Origin: Armatimonadota bacterium
GTDB taxonomy: Bacteria; Armatimonadota; Chthonomonadetes; Chthonomonadales; Chthonomonadaceae
Reading direction: 5' to 3'
Length of the DNA: 64,000 bases
NCBI GenBank assembly: GCA_028871815.1
Contig: JAGWMJ010000003.1
Location: 290,803 to 354,802 of the forward strand
Below the pieces are notes generated by a model. It saw only the letters and a program-made list of their open reading frames with translations. It did no database searches and had not been told where the DNA came from. Positions 44,168-53,427 of this stretch are shown here, piece after piece. Made by a program: the position numbers and the translations under genes. Position 1 is the stretch's first letter. Each line of letters starts with the position of its first letter.

Positions 44168-45768
44168 GCGCTGCAGCACCCGGCCTGGTTTGGCTGGTCG
44201 GGGCCGGACCGGGCGATCCCGACCTCATCACGGCGCTTGGTTCAAGGCTGCTTGGCATCGCCGACGTCGTGGTTTACGATGCGGCGGTGCAACAAGCACT
44301 TATCGACGCGGCGCCGGTCACAGCGGAGCGGATACCTGTGGCGGCTTCCGGAGACCCTGCTGCTGCCGCCGGAGGTACCGCCGGCGTTCTGGTTTCACGT
44401 GCGCTTCAGGGTAAATCGGTCGTCCGCTTGTTTGTGGGCGATCCGTTTGTTTTCAGCTGTGGCGCTGAGGAAGCCCTTGCATGCGCGGCGGCCGGCGTAG
44501 AGTTCAGGGTTGTACCGGGTATCTGCGTTCCACTTGCTGCTGCAACGTGTGCCGGAATTCCGCTGACGCACCGCGACGTGGCCTCTTGCTTAACGATGAC
44601 GGCGGCCGAAGTTGATGCCGCGAACGACTCGCTACGAGCCTGGCGGGGCATTGCTGAGGCGGCAGACACCCTGGTCTTTCCGATTGCAGCCGGTAAAGCC
44701 GGTGAGTTCACGCGGTTGCTCACGGAGAACGGACGAGACCGTAATTCGCCGGTTGCATTCATCCATTCAGCGTCGCTCACGGATCAGCGTGTTACCACCA
44801 GCACGCTCGGCGCCGCAGGCGATCTGACCGCGGAATGCAGCAGCATCCAGGATGTTGTGTGCGTGGTTGGCGACGCTGTACGCCTTCGCGAGTCACTTAA
44901 GTGTTCCCGTGAAAGAAAGGGACACGGACTATCTGGAAGGCGCATTGTAGTAACGCGCTCTCAGGATCAAGCCGGCGGACTGGCGGCCGATCTCATTAAG
45001 GCTGGAGCGGACGTGGAGCTGTTTGCCTGCATTCGAATCGAACCCCTGGACGATTACACCTCGCTGGATCGAGAACTGTTGAACGCCGCCGCTTACCGCT
45101 GGGTGGTATTTACCAGCCCAAACGCGGTAGAGGCCGTTGCCGCCCGGCTTGACGCTTTGCACTGCGACGCTCGGCTATTTGCTTCCAGTCGCATCGCTGC
45201 AATCGGCCAGGCTACCGGCGCCGCACTACGCCGGTGCATCGGGCTACTCGCGGATTTCACACCGCGTACGGCGTTGGCCGAGGGCCTCATCGACGACTGG
45301 CCCGACAGAGACTTCAAGGGTATGCGGGTTTTGTTGCCGCGCGCTGTGGAAGCGCGACCGCTGCTGCCACAGTGGCTCGAAGAGCAAGGAGTGTCGGTCA
45401 CCGTTGCAGCCTGCTATCGGACGGTGCCGGCAGGCGCTTCCGCTGCGAATCTGTGCCAGGAGATCGCCGCTGGGCGCATCGATGCGATCACCTTCGCATC
45501 CGCCTCTACCGTGCGGGCTTTCGCGGCCGCCATAGAATCTAACTCACCCGGCAGCGCCAGACTGCTGTTGAAGGATGTGGCGCTTGCAGCAATCGGTCCA
45601 GTGACTGCGGACGCGCTGCACGCATTGGGCCTTACGCCGAGCATCGTTGCTACGGAACATTCAATAGCTGGATTGGTCGCCAAGATGGAGGAGTATTTTG
45701 GAACTGTCGATCACCACGCGCATGCGCCGCCTCCGGACGTCACCGGCGATGCGCAGCCTGGTTCGTGA
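44164..45768 (+). CDS. hemD: CobA-HemD fusion: SUMT-like domain and uroporphyrinogen III synthase
   Basis: Residues 1-250 align with uroporphyrinogen-III C-methyltransferase (VWLVGAGPGDPDLIT), but key motifs have drifted: YDAAV replaces YDRLV, RLFVGDPFVFSCGAEE replaces RLKGGDPFVFGRGGEE, and GICV replaces GITS. Residues 262-525 form a HemD domain (RIVVTRSQDQAGGLAADLIKAGA..., VVFTSPNAVEAV, ITFASASTVRAF), which cyclises hydroxymethylbilane to uroporphyrinogen III. HemD function is likely; methyltransferase function is doubtful. The start shares ATGA with nadB. Confidence 0.88.
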   Translation: MSAAAPGLVWLVGAGPGDPDLITALGSRLLGIADVVVYDAAVQQALIDAAPVTAERIPVAASGDPAAAAGGTAGVLVSRALQGKSVVRLFVGDPFVFSCGAEEALACAAAGVEFRVVPGICVPLAAATCAGIPLTHRDVASCLTMTAAEVDAANDSLRAWRGIAEAADTLVFPIAAGKAGEFTRLLTENGRDRNSPVAFIHSASLTDQRVTTSTLGAAGDLTAECSSIQDVVCVVGDAVRLRESLKCSRERKGHGLSGRRIVVTRSQDQAGGLAADLIKAGADVELFACIRIEPLDDYTSLDRELLNAAAYRWVVFTSPNAVEAVAARLDALHCDARLFASSRIAAIGQATGAALRRCIGLLADFTPRTALAEGLIDDWPDRDFKGMRVLLPRAVEARPLLPQWLEEQGVSVTVAACYRTVPAGASAANLCQEIAAGRIDAITFASASTVRAFAAAIESNSPGSARLLLKDVALAAIGPVTADALHALGLTPSIVATEHSIAGLVAKMEEYFGTVDHHAHAPPPDVTGDAQPGS

Positions 45769-46681
45769 AACCAACCTTTCACCGGCCAACCTGATTCTGC
45801 CGTTGTTCGTTCACGAGGGAGACACAAGTGTCCCGATCGAGGCGATGCCGGGCGTCAGTCGCCTGACACTCTGCGACATGCAGCGGACGGTGGAGCGTGC
45901 CGCGGCGGCCGGTTTGGGTGGGGTGATGCTTTTTGGCGTACCGTCCGTCAAGGACGAGACCGGGAGTGAAGCGTGGAACCCTTGCGGTATAGCCGCTCGA
46001 AGCATTGAAGCCGCAAGACAAACGGCGGGTGACACACTGGTAGTGGCCGCCGACGTGTGTTTGTGCGAGTACACCAGCCACGGGCACTGTGGCGTTGTAG
46101 AAAGTGGTGCCATATCAAACGACGCCACAGTGAAACTTCTGGCCCAAACAGCAGTCTGTTATGCTAACGCTGGAGTCGATATCGTGGCGCCATCCGACAT
46201 GATGGACGGACGCGTCGCTGAAATCCGGAAAGCTCTGGACCGTGAGACCTTCGTGAATACGGCTATAATGGCGTACAGCGCCAAAACGGCGAGCGCGTTT
46301 TATGGCCCTTTTCGTGAGGCGGCCGGCAGTACACCGGCCTTTGGTGATCGTCGCACCTATCAAATGGATGCTGCAAACGGACGGGAAGCGATGCGGGAGA
46401 TGCAAGTCGACGCAGACGAAGGCGCCGACATTTTGATGGTCAAGCCGGGACTGCTTTGCCTGGATATACTTGGCGAAGCGCGTCGGCGGTTTGACCATCC
46501 TCTTGCCGTTTACAATGTATCCGGTGAATACTCTATGCTCAAGGCGGCTGTACGGGCCGGATGGCTGGATGAGTCTCGTGCCGTGGAGGAGCTTCTGGTC
46601 GCGTTCCGCAGGGCCGGCGCTGACATAATACTCACCTACCATGCCTTGGAGTACGCGGAGCGAGTTCGAAACATTCATTGA
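45698..46681 (+). CDS. hemB: delta-aminolevulinic acid dehydratase (porphobilinogen synthase)
   Basis: HemB joins two ALA into porphobilinogen. The zinc site DVCLCEYTSHGHCG, the two Schiff-base lysines in YSAKTASAFYGP and VKPGLLCLD, and FGDRRTYQMD are present. Length is 327 residues. The TTG start lies inside the hemD end (71-nt overlap) and is supported by GGAGGAG 4 nt upstream; an ATG at 45722 is an alternative. The cysteine-rich site marks it as a Zn-dependent type. Confidence 0.95.
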   Translation: MELSITTRMRRLRTSPAMRSLVRETNLSPANLILPLFVHEGDTSVPIEAMPGVSRLTLCDMQRTVERAAAAGLGGVMLFGVPSVKDETGSEAWNPCGIAARSIEAARQTAGDTLVVAADVCLCEYTSHGHCGVVESGAISNDATVKLLAQTAVCYANAGVDIVAPSDMMDGRVAEIRKALDRETFVNTAIMAYSAKTASAFYGPFREAAGSTPAFGDRRTYQMDAANGREAMREMQVDADEGADILMVKPGLLCLDILGEARRRFDHPLAVYNVSGEYSMLKAAVRAGWLDESRAVEELLVAFRRAGADIILTYHALEYAERVRNIH

Positions 46682-46700
46682 GACGCGATGAGCCCAACCG

Positions 46701-48056
46701 ATGCCGGTTAATCCACCTATGCTGAGCGAACCACCAGGCAGCGATACGGGTTCCCGCCTGCTTCAGCAGGTTCTGGCGCTTGCCGCGCTCCTGAACGACT
46801 GTCAAGATCTACAGAGCGTGCTCGATGCCGCAATCGTAGCGGCTGCTGAGACTGCCGGCGCTGAACGCGGCTTTGTACTCATTCTGGATCCTGCCACGCG
46901 GCGCGTTGAAAGCTTTGCCACACACAATATCGCCCGCGAGACACTCACCAGCTCGCTGTCACAACCCGACGGCGACAACCCCGCCGAAATCAGCCGATAC
47001 TCGGTCGACACCGTTCTTGAGAGCCTCCAGCCGCTTATCGCCACGAATGCATTCGAAGATCCCACGCTTGGCGCCAGAGAGAGCATCCGGCTCGGGCATC
47101 TACGCTCTGTGCTCTCGGTGCCCCTGATTCTCCGCGGCACGCTCCTGGGGGTGATCTACCTCGATAGCCGTATCCAGAGTACGGTGTTCTCGGCCGACCA
47201 AAGCACGGCGCTTGCGGCGGTGGCCAATCAGGTTGCTATCTCTACGCACAACGCTCGCCTGCAGCAGGAACTGCGCCGGCAATCCGACGAGCGGCTGCGC
47301 CTGCAGGATGAGCTTCATCAACATGAAACCCGGAGGATGGCTCTGGAACAGGCCAACCAGCTCAAGTCAGATTTTGTCGCCTTCCTGGCGCACGAACTTC
47401 GGAATCCGCTCACCGCGATTCACGGCGCGGCAGACACGCTGCGAACCCTCGACCCGGCCGAGTCCAACCGGCGGGAGTGGTACGACACCATTGCCGTGGA
47501 GAGTGGTCGGATCCAGGAAACCATCGAAGAGTTGCTGGATGAGGCTCGGCTGGATGCTGGAAAGGACCTGGCAATCCGGCGTGTGCCGGTTCACATTCGT
47601 GACATCGTGGCCGAACAGATCACGCGCAGGCGACACGACAAGGCATATACCGCCGGCCATACGCTTCAGGTGGACATCGACCCGGAAACCCCCGAAGAGA
47701 TTCAGAGCGACCCCGAGAAGCTCCACCATATCCTTGGAAACCTGATAGCAAACGCCATCAAATACTCCCCCGGTGGCGGCGCTGTCAAGATCGAGGTCGC
47801 ACCGGTACCCCCCAACATGCTGCGGTTAGCGGTCTCGGACCACGGTCTGGGCATAGCCGCCGACAAGATGGAGCGGCTCTTCTGCAAATACGATCGTCTC
47901 GATCGCGAGTCAATCCAGCATATTCCGGGAACGGGTCTTGGGCTCTACTTCACGCGCCAGTTGGTGGATCTTATGGGCGGCTCCGTAGATTGTGAAAGCG
48001 AAGAAGGGCGTGGATCCACGTTCACGGTGCGGCTGCCCATCGACGCGTCCCCGTGA
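46701..48056 (+). CDS. GAF-domain sensor histidine kinase
   Basis: Residues about 20-190 form a GAF sensor domain (LIDAAIVAAAETAGAERGFVLILD-like start and VPLILRGTLLGVIYLDSR). A coiled-coil linker leads to the HisKA box with phospho-acceptor His231 in AHELRNPLTAIHG. The HATPase_c domain has N (NLIANAIKYS), G1 (DHGLGIA) and G2 (GTGLGLYF) boxes. No TM helix, so it is cytosolic. No response regulator is adjacent. It shares GTGA with the next gene. Confidence 0.93.
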   Translation: MPVNPPMLSEPPGSDTGSRLLQQVLALAALLNDCQDLQSVLDAAIVAAAETAGAERGFVLILDPATRRVESFATHNIARETLTSSLSQPDGDNPAEISRYSVDTVLESLQPLIATNAFEDPTLGARESIRLGHLRSVLSVPLILRGTLLGVIYLDSRIQSTVFSADQSTALAAVANQVAISTHNARLQQELRRQSDERLRLQDELHQHETRRMALEQANQLKSDFVAFLAHELRNPLTAIHGAADTLRTLDPAESNRREWYDTIAVESGRIQETIEELLDEARLDAGKDLAIRRVPVHIRDIVAEQITRRRHDKAYTAGHTLQVDIDPETPEEIQSDPEKLHHILGNLIANAIKYSPGGGAVKIEVAPVPPNMLRLAVSDHGLGIAADKMERLFCKYDRLDRESIQHIPGTGLGLYFTRQLVDLMGGSVDCESEEGRGSTFTVRLPIDASP

Positions 48057-48976
48057 CCCGCATGCGGCTTGCGGATGACCACGCTGCAGGTAGCCTACCG
48101 TTTCACGAGTCGGCAGGCTCGTCAGGGCTCGCGGCACGCTGCCTGTTGGCGCTGGCAACTCGCCGGACGCGCAGCGGTCGTGGTGCCAGACGCCGATTGG
48201 ACGAAGTGGGATCCCACGTGGAGCTGCGTACCTCGGATGGGATTCGCATTTCGGGCTGGTTAAGGCGGCGCGATGGTTCGGCGCCGGTCTGCCTCATTGC
48301 CTGTCATGGATATCGCGGCTCCAGTTTGCAGTCGCTGCCGTGGTTCCAACTCGCTGAGCGGCTGGGCTGTTCGTGCCTTGCGTTTGACTTCCGCGCGCAC
48401 GACCACAGCGGCGGCGGCTTCACCACCTGCGGCGCCAAGGAAATACTCGACCTCGCTGCAGCCGTGGATTACGTCTCATCGGAGCCTCGACGCCTCGGCC
48501 GGATCGTTGTCTGCGGGCTCTCCATGGGCGCCTCGACCGGGATCCGGCTGGCTGCGCAAGATCCACGGATCAAAGCGGTAATCGCAGAGTCGCCCTATCT
48601 CACACTGGAGCACGCCACCCACGCCTGGTGCCGCGCCACAGCCGGCCCGTTTGGCCCACTCCTTTCCGAAGCGATGTGCCGCGCGGCAAAGGCACGTTGG
48701 AATGTGGAACCGGCCGAGGTGTCGCCAATGCGCGCAGCCGCTGCGCTGGTGGACACCCCGCTGCTGGTACTGGCGGCCGGACGTGACAAACTGGCGCCAC
48801 CGGAGAGTGTTCGCAAAATCGCGGAGGCCGCCCCACTCGGCCAGCTGGTGGTACTGAAGCGCGCCATGCACGCCGCGTGCTGGGCAACCGACGGCGCGAC
48901 TGTCGCCACGGTTGCGGAGGCGTTCATCCGGCGGGTGACAACCCCGATGCAGGTCGCACCGAAACCGGACATTTAG
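48053..48976 (+). CDS. alpha/beta hydrolase
   Basis: The 307-residue protein has an alpha/beta hydrolase core: oxyanion-side CHGYRGS, the nucleophile elbow GLSMGAS, an acid in AAGRDKLAPP and a His in AMHAACW. About 60 residues of basic, low-complexity sequence precede the core, with no clear signal peptide. It overlaps the histidine kinase by GTGA, so co-translation is likely. Substrate unknown. Confidence 0.83.
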   Translation: MTRMRLADDHAAGSLPFHESAGSSGLAARCLLALATRRTRSGRGARRRLDEVGSHVELRTSDGIRISGWLRRRDGSAPVCLIACHGYRGSSLQSLPWFQLAERLGCSCLAFDFRAHDHSGGGFTTCGAKEILDLAAAVDYVSSEPRRLGRIVVCGLSMGASTGIRLAAQDPRIKAVIAESPYLTLEHATHAWCRATAGPFGPLLSEAMCRAAKARWNVEPAEVSPMRAAAALVDTPLLVLAAGRDKLAPPESVRKIAEAAPLGQLVVLKRAMHAACWATDGATVATVAEAFIRRVTTPMQVAPKPDI

Positions 48977-48979
48977 GTG

Positions 48980-48985
48980 TACAAT
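48980..48985 (+). promoter_or_regulatory. candidate -10 box for the Gfo/Idh gene
   Basis: TACAAT lies about 67 nt upstream of the start, just after the stop of the preceding hydrolase. A small GCCGC/GCGGC stem sits between it and the ribosome-binding site. Confidence 0.35.
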
Positions 48986-49051
48986 TTCATAGGATGCCGC
49001 CGTTGAGCGGCACGTTTTGCGAAGAGGTTTTCGAAGAGGAGGAGTGATCCG

Positions 49052-50152
49052 GTGGCTAAGAAAGTCCGCCTGGGCGTAATCGGAACCGGAGGTATCGCCA
49101 ATGGCGCCCACCTTCCCGGCTACAGCCAGATACCCGACGAGTGTGAGATATATGCACTGTGTGATATCGATGCCAAGGCATTGAACACTACAGCCGATAA
49201 GTACTCTGTTACACGCCGATTTGACGACTTCAATGACCTGCTAAAGCTCGACGAAATCGATGCCGTTTCCGTTTGTACGCCCAATTACGTTCACTACTCG
49301 GCCACAATGGCTGCTCTAAAGGCCGGCAAACATGTGTTGTGTGAAAAGCCGATAGCCATGAACGCTGTTGAGGCGGCCGAGATGGTTGCAACTGCGCGCG
49401 CCAACGATCGCATCCTGCAGATCGGCTATAACTCGCGATTTGCGCCCAAGAATCAGGTGCTCAAGCAGTTTATCGAAGCTGGGGAGCTCGGCGAAATCTA
49501 CTACGCCCGCGCACAGGCGATGCGCGTTCGTGGTATTCCTGGCTGGGGCGTCTTCATCGACAAGGCCAAGCAGGGCGGCGGGCCGCTCATCGACATCGGC
49601 GTTCACATCCTGGACCTCACCCTCTGGTTGATGGGCCACCCGGAGCCGACGTTCGCCAGCGGCGTGACCTACCAGAAATTCGGAAAGCGCGGAGACGTGG
49701 TCGGCTTTATGGGTCAGTGGGACTATAAGAACTTCACGGTCGAAGATATGGCTGCAGGTCTCATCCGCTTTGCAAACGGAGCAACGGTGGTTCTCGAGTC
49801 GAGCTTCGTGGCCAACATCAAGGACGAGATCAACAACACCACCCTCCTGGGCACCGCGGGTGGCGCCCAGGCGTATCCGCTCACGATTACGCAGGAGCGG
49901 CACCGCAGCGTATTCAGCTTTGAACCACATGTGCCGGACGCGCACATCAACACCTACCACGCCGAGATGAAATCCTTCGTCGAGTGCGTTAAGCACAAGA
50001 AGAGCCCGTTGGTTACGGGTGAGCATGGCCTTATGGTTGCCCGCATCATGGACGCCATATATGCCTCTAGTGATGCCGGGCACGAGGTGGCTGTCGCTCC
50101 GGCGGCAAAACCGGCCCGTACGAAGAAGTCAACGTCCCCCGCGCGGCCGTAA
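49052..50152 (+). CDS. Gfo/Idh/MocA-family oxidoreductase
   Basis: The NAD-binding start VRLGVIGTGGIANGAHLPGY, the CEKPIAM motif with the catalytic Lys, and GGGPLIDIGVHILDLTLWLMG identify this family. Such enzymes oxidise or reduce sugar hydroxyls. Start is GTG with GAGGAGGAG about 8 nt upstream. The last 20 residues are a Lys/Pro/Ala-rich tail unlike the family norm. It precedes a transporter and lies near isomerase-like and ThuA genes, suggesting sugar catabolism. Confidence 0.94.
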   Translation: MAKKVRLGVIGTGGIANGAHLPGYSQIPDECEIYALCDIDAKALNTTADKYSVTRRFDDFNDLLKLDEIDAVSVCTPNYVHYSATMAALKAGKHVLCEKPIAMNAVEAAEMVATARANDRILQIGYNSRFAPKNQVLKQFIEAGELGEIYYARAQAMRVRGIPGWGVFIDKAKQGGGPLIDIGVHILDLTLWLMGHPEPTFASGVTYQKFGKRGDVVGFMGQWDYKNFTVEDMAAGLIRFANGATVVLESSFVANIKDEINNTTLLGTAGGAQAYPLTITQERHRSVFSFEPHVPDAHINTYHAEMKSFVECVKHKKSPLVTGEHGLMVARIMDAIYASSDAGHEVAVAPAAKPARTKKSTSPARP

Positions 50153-50273
50153 CGGGTGCGGCCGCCGATCATGACCACTACAACGCGCCTCTGGAAGCGC
50201 CGCGCGCTTCCAGGGCCGCTCGATTCGGTATCGGGCTGCGCGGTATGTCGCGTCACGAAGTCGGCCACCTGAT

Positions 50274-51581
50274 TTGACGGCTTCGGATGCTACTTCACGC
50301 GACGGGCAGGCCGTACCCCAGGTATCGCTGACCAAGCTGCTGACTGGTGTGGTCATAGTTGCCGGCTTTGCAGAGCTAGCCTATATCATCGTCAACCTGT
50401 CGGCAATGCCCGTCTATATCCGGGCGCTCGGACTGGGACGCTCCTGGGTTGGCATCGTTGGCACCGTCTATCTACTTACCGAGGCAAGCCTCAAATCGCC
50501 ATTCGGCGTGCTGGGCGACCGGGTCGGACGGAAGTTCCTGATCCTGGCCGGACCCGTTATCTCAATCTTCACTGCGGCACTGACTCCATTTGTGGCCAAC
50601 CCTTATGGGCTCGTGCTCCTCCGGATCGCCGATGGCATGGGCGCCGCCGCGCTCTGGCCATCGTGCTTCAGCGTAATTGGAGACTTTGTGCCTGAGGCCC
50701 GGCGCGGCGCGGCAATGAGCATGTTCAACCTTGCGTACATTATGGGTATTGCCCTTGGACCAGCCATAGGTGGCAATGTGGATGATTGGGCGCAGGTGCA
50801 CTTTCACCTCTCGGCGGCCGCCAGCAAAAACGCGTCATTTTTCGTGGCTTCGGCGCTTTTTGCGGTCACGGCGATTGCCGTGCTGGCACTCATTCCGCGT
50901 CAGCCACACTACGGCTCCCGGCCGGCCGATGCCGGCGAGGCGGCATTCAGTCTTCGCGACTTCCGGACGATGCTTTCGCGCATACCTGCCAATCTCGCTC
51001 TCGCCTTCGTCACGTTCCTTGGTATCGGGCTGGTCATGCTGTATGTAAAGATCTATGCTATGGAGCCCGGCGGGCCATTTCATATGACCGAGCGCCTCTT
51101 CGGAAACCTCATGGTGGTACCCGCGCTCGTCATCGCATTGCTTTCCGTTCCGTTGGGCAGCCTCGGGGACCGTGTGGGGAAAGCCATCGCAGTCCGCTGC
51201 GGCGTTGGCCTGTGCGTGATCGCCTTCTGGTTGTTGATGCTTTTTCCGTCTCGCTATATGCTGGTGATTTGCGGGGCGGCGATCGGCCTCGGCTTTGTTG
51301 TGGCGTTTCCTGCCTGGATGGCAATCGTGAGCGCACTATGCCACGAGCGCCAGCGCGGCGCCGCGAATGGCGCGGTCGGTACGGCACAAGGATTGGGTGC
51401 GATTATTGGCGCTGCGGCCAGTGTGCCGCTCTATTCGCTCGGCGCCTTTCACGTCGGCCACCTGACAGTACCGGCGCATGTCGTCCCGTTTATTGGCTGC
51501 GGAGTGATCCTCACCGGCGCGTTTTTTATCGCCTTATTCGCTATACATGACCGTCCAGCAAGTCGACCCGTAACTTCGTAG
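50274..51581 (+). CDS. MFS transporter
   Basis: The 435-residue protein has about twelve TM helices and the MFS loop signature LGDRVGRKFLI between TM2 and TM3, echoed by LGDRVGKAI in the second half. Substrate is not evident; neighbouring genes suggest a sugar or sugar acid. Start is TTG, 121 nt after the oxidoreductase. It converges with the isomerase-like gene through a short hairpin. Confidence 0.9.
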   Translation: MTASDATSRDGQAVPQVSLTKLLTGVVIVAGFAELAYIIVNLSAMPVYIRALGLGRSWVGIVGTVYLLTEASLKSPFGVLGDRVGRKFLILAGPVISIFTAALTPFVANPYGLVLLRIADGMGAAALWPSCFSVIGDFVPEARRGAAMSMFNLAYIMGIALGPAIGGNVDDWAQVHFHLSAAASKNASFFVASALFAVTAIAVLALIPRQPHYGSRPADAGEAAFSLRDFRTMLSRIPANLALAFVTFLGIGLVMLYVKIYAMEPGGPFHMTERLFGNLMVVPALVIALLSVPLGSLGDRVGKAIAVRCGVGLCVIAFWLLMLFPSRYMLVICGAAIGLGFVVAFPAWMAIVSALCHERQRGAANGAVGTAQGLGAIIGAAASVPLYSLGAFHVGHLTVPAHVVPFIGCGVILTGAFFIALFAIHDRPASRPVTS

Positions 51582-51583
51582 GA

Positions 51584-51603
51584 GTGGTGGACAGCGCCAC
51601 CAC
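51584..51603. terminator. weak hairpin between convergent genes
   Basis: GTGGTGG (51584-51590) pairs with CCACCAC (51597-51603) around a 6-nt loop just after the transporter stop. No U-run follows, so termination would be inefficient. Confidence 0.35.
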
Positions 51604-51647
51604 GGTACGGCTCGGTGGCAAGTTATTGCCGCGTCAACGCGGCTCGC

Positions 51648-52463
51648 TCAGTTCGCGAAACAGGAGCGCAGCGACTCCGCAATGTGCCGCAGCCCAAGTT
51701 CAGGATGTACGCGGTACCCATCAACCTCAGCCGTGACGGGGCCCGCATAACCGACTTCCCGCAGCGCACTGTTGACAGCCTGCCAGGGCACGTCGCCCTG
51801 CAGCGGGTTGCAAAACCCGCCGATATTCCCAATGCCTGTACGGAAGTCTTTGACATGCACCTTGCGGATTCGGCTACCGAGGATACGGATCCAATGCTGC
51901 GGATAACCATAAACCAGCACGTTACCGGCATCGAAATACGCGCCAACATGGTCGCTTCCTACCGCGTCCACAAAACCGGCAAACTCCAGCGGAGAAAGCA
52001 GGAACTTGTTCCACACATTCTCTACACCGATGTGAACTCCCAGCCGTTCGGCATCTGCCGCCAGTCGCTTTAGACCCTCCAGCGCGCGACTCCACGCCGC
52101 GTCGTATGAAACCTCCGGCGTAACTACTGCCGGCACGACGAGGATGGTATCCACACCCAACCAGGCCGCGGTTTCCAGCTGCCGCCGAATGACGTCTACT
52201 GCCCGCTCTCGGTCCGACTCGGTGCCGGCGCTGAGCGGGTACTTCCAGCCAAGTCCTGTCGATAGGCTCGATATCTCGATGCCGGCAGCTTTAGCCAGGG
52301 CCGGAAGTGCTCGAATCGAAGCCTCGCCAGAGGAGAGTGCAATCTCGCCATCCTCGGCAATATTGACCTCGATGGTGTCAAATCCCGCGGCCGCGGCCTC
52401 CTGAAAGCACCGAGACAACGGCCAGTCACCGGGCAGTGTCCAACGGTTCACGCCAATCTTCAT
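51648..52463 (-). CDS. sugar phosphate isomerase/epimerase-like TIM barrel
   Basis: The 271-residue protein fits the xylose isomerase-like/AP endonuclease family 2 barrel: GFDTIEVNIAEDGE near the N-terminus, HIGVENVWNKFLLSP with a likely metal Glu, and YFDAGNVLVYG, KVHVKDFR and VTAEVD supplying metal residues. It may interconvert a keto-aldo sugar or act on myo-inositol-like compounds. It is oriented toward the MFS gene and away from ThuA. Confidence 0.9.
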   Translation of the reverse strand: MKIGVNRWTLPGDWPLSRCFQEAAAAGFDTIEVNIAEDGEIALSSGEASIRALPALAKAAGIEISSLSTGLGWKYPLSAGTESDRERAVDVIRRQLETAAWLGVDTILVVPAVVTPEVSYDAAWSRALEGLKRLAADAERLGVHIGVENVWNKFLLSPLEFAGFVDAVGSDHVGAYFDAGNVLVYGYPQHWIRILGSRIRKVHVKDFRTGIGNIGGFCNPLQGDVPWQAVNSALREVGYAGPVTAEVDGYRVHPELGLRHIAESLRSCFAN

Positions 52464-52605
52464 ACGTGCTCCTTATGGTTGGCCTGCGGGATTCGCTGAA
52501 CGTCCGGCCGAAGGACTGGACGGAGGTAGCGGAGAACTGTGGCAGGCCGTTACAGTATCCCGTTCACGGCCCTTGCGGCAAAATCCTGTTTGGCAGGAGC
52601 AAATG

Positions 52606-53271
52606 ATGACGAATGCTGCGCTGGTCGTTTGGGGCGGTTGGAGCGGACACGAGCCCGAGCAGGTTGCACAGATTCTTGGGTCGGAACTCAAGGATTCCGG
52701 ATTTGTAGTCACTATCACCAACACTCTGGACGCGTATAAAGAGCTCAATGCGATCCCGAACCTGAAGCTCGTCGTCCCGATTTGGACTATGGGCACAATC
52801 CGTGGAGATCAGCTGGAGCCACTGCTGGAAGCCGTCAAAGGCGGTATCGGCATCGCCGGCTGCCATGGCGGCATGTGCGACTCATTTCGCGACGCAACGG
52901 AATACCAGTTTATGACCGGCGGTCAGTGGGTGGCGCACCCGGGCAACGATCAGGTGGAGTACACCGTGCGAATAACCGATCCGAACCACTTCGTCACAAG
53001 CGGCTCGACGGACTTTAAAGTGCGGTCGGAGCAATACTACTTACATGTGGATCCAGCGGTAAAAGTACAGGCCGTCACGCGGTTTCCAACGGTAGACGGG
53101 CCGCATGCGCCGAACGGCAACGTGGATATGCCCGTGGTTTGGACCAAATACTACGGGCAGGGCCGCGTATTCTACTGCTCGCTCGGCCACAGCGCAGCCA
53201 CCGTAGCGCAACCTGAGGTTCTTGCCATCATGAAGCGCGGCATGATCTGGGCCGCCGGACAGGATGGATAG
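52606..53271 (+). CDS. ThuA-like domain protein
   Basis: The 221-residue protein has the ThuA/trehalose-utilisation fold related to class I glutamine amidotransferases: ALVVWGGWSGHEP, GGIGIAGCHGGMCDSF, VRSEQYYLHVDP and GRVFYCSLGHS. ThuA takes part in sugar disaccharide breakdown, probably with Gfo/Idh-type dehydrogenases. AGGAG lies 6 nt before this ATG, with another ATG 3 nt upstream. It is divergent from the isomerase-like gene. Confidence 0.9.
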   Translation: MTNAALVVWGGWSGHEPEQVAQILGSELKDSGFVVTITNTLDAYKELNAIPNLKLVVPIWTMGTIRGDQLEPLLEAVKGGIGIAGCHGGMCDSFRDATEYQFMTGGQWVAHPGNDQVEYTVRITDPNHFVTSGSTDFKVRSEQYYLHVDPAVKVQAVTRFPTVDGPHAPNGNVDMPVVWTKYYGQGRVFYCSLGHSAATVAQPEVLAIMKRGMIWAAGQDG

Positions 53272-53286
53272 TGCACCGCGCCGGGA

Positions 53287-53369
53287 TGCCGAAGGTGGGA
53301 TTCGAACCCACACGGGGTTGCCCCCAATGGTTTTTGAGACCACCGCGTCTGCCATTCCGCCACTTCGGC
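53287..53369 (-). tRNA. tRNA-Leu (anticodon CAA)
   Basis: Read on the minus strand, the acceptor stem GCCGAAG pairs with CTTCGGC. The anticodon loop CTCAAAA gives CAA (leucine, UUG). A long variable arm GGGGGCAACCCC and the T-loop GGTTCGAATCC are clear, so it is a class II tRNA of 83 nt. The 3' CCA is not encoded. A TATACT box at 53383-53388 lies 13 nt upstream. This matches the high use of TTG start codons only by coincidence. Confidence 0.96.
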
Positions 53370-53427
53370 GAGTGCGAACGCGAGTATACCCGACCTGGTA
53401 GCCGGCGGCGAGCGTGTAACGACCGAG

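Noticed and set aside
51615..52073. Plus-strand frame opposite the isomerase-like gene
   Set aside because: Antisense to conserved TIM-barrel motifs; no ribosome-binding site or domain.
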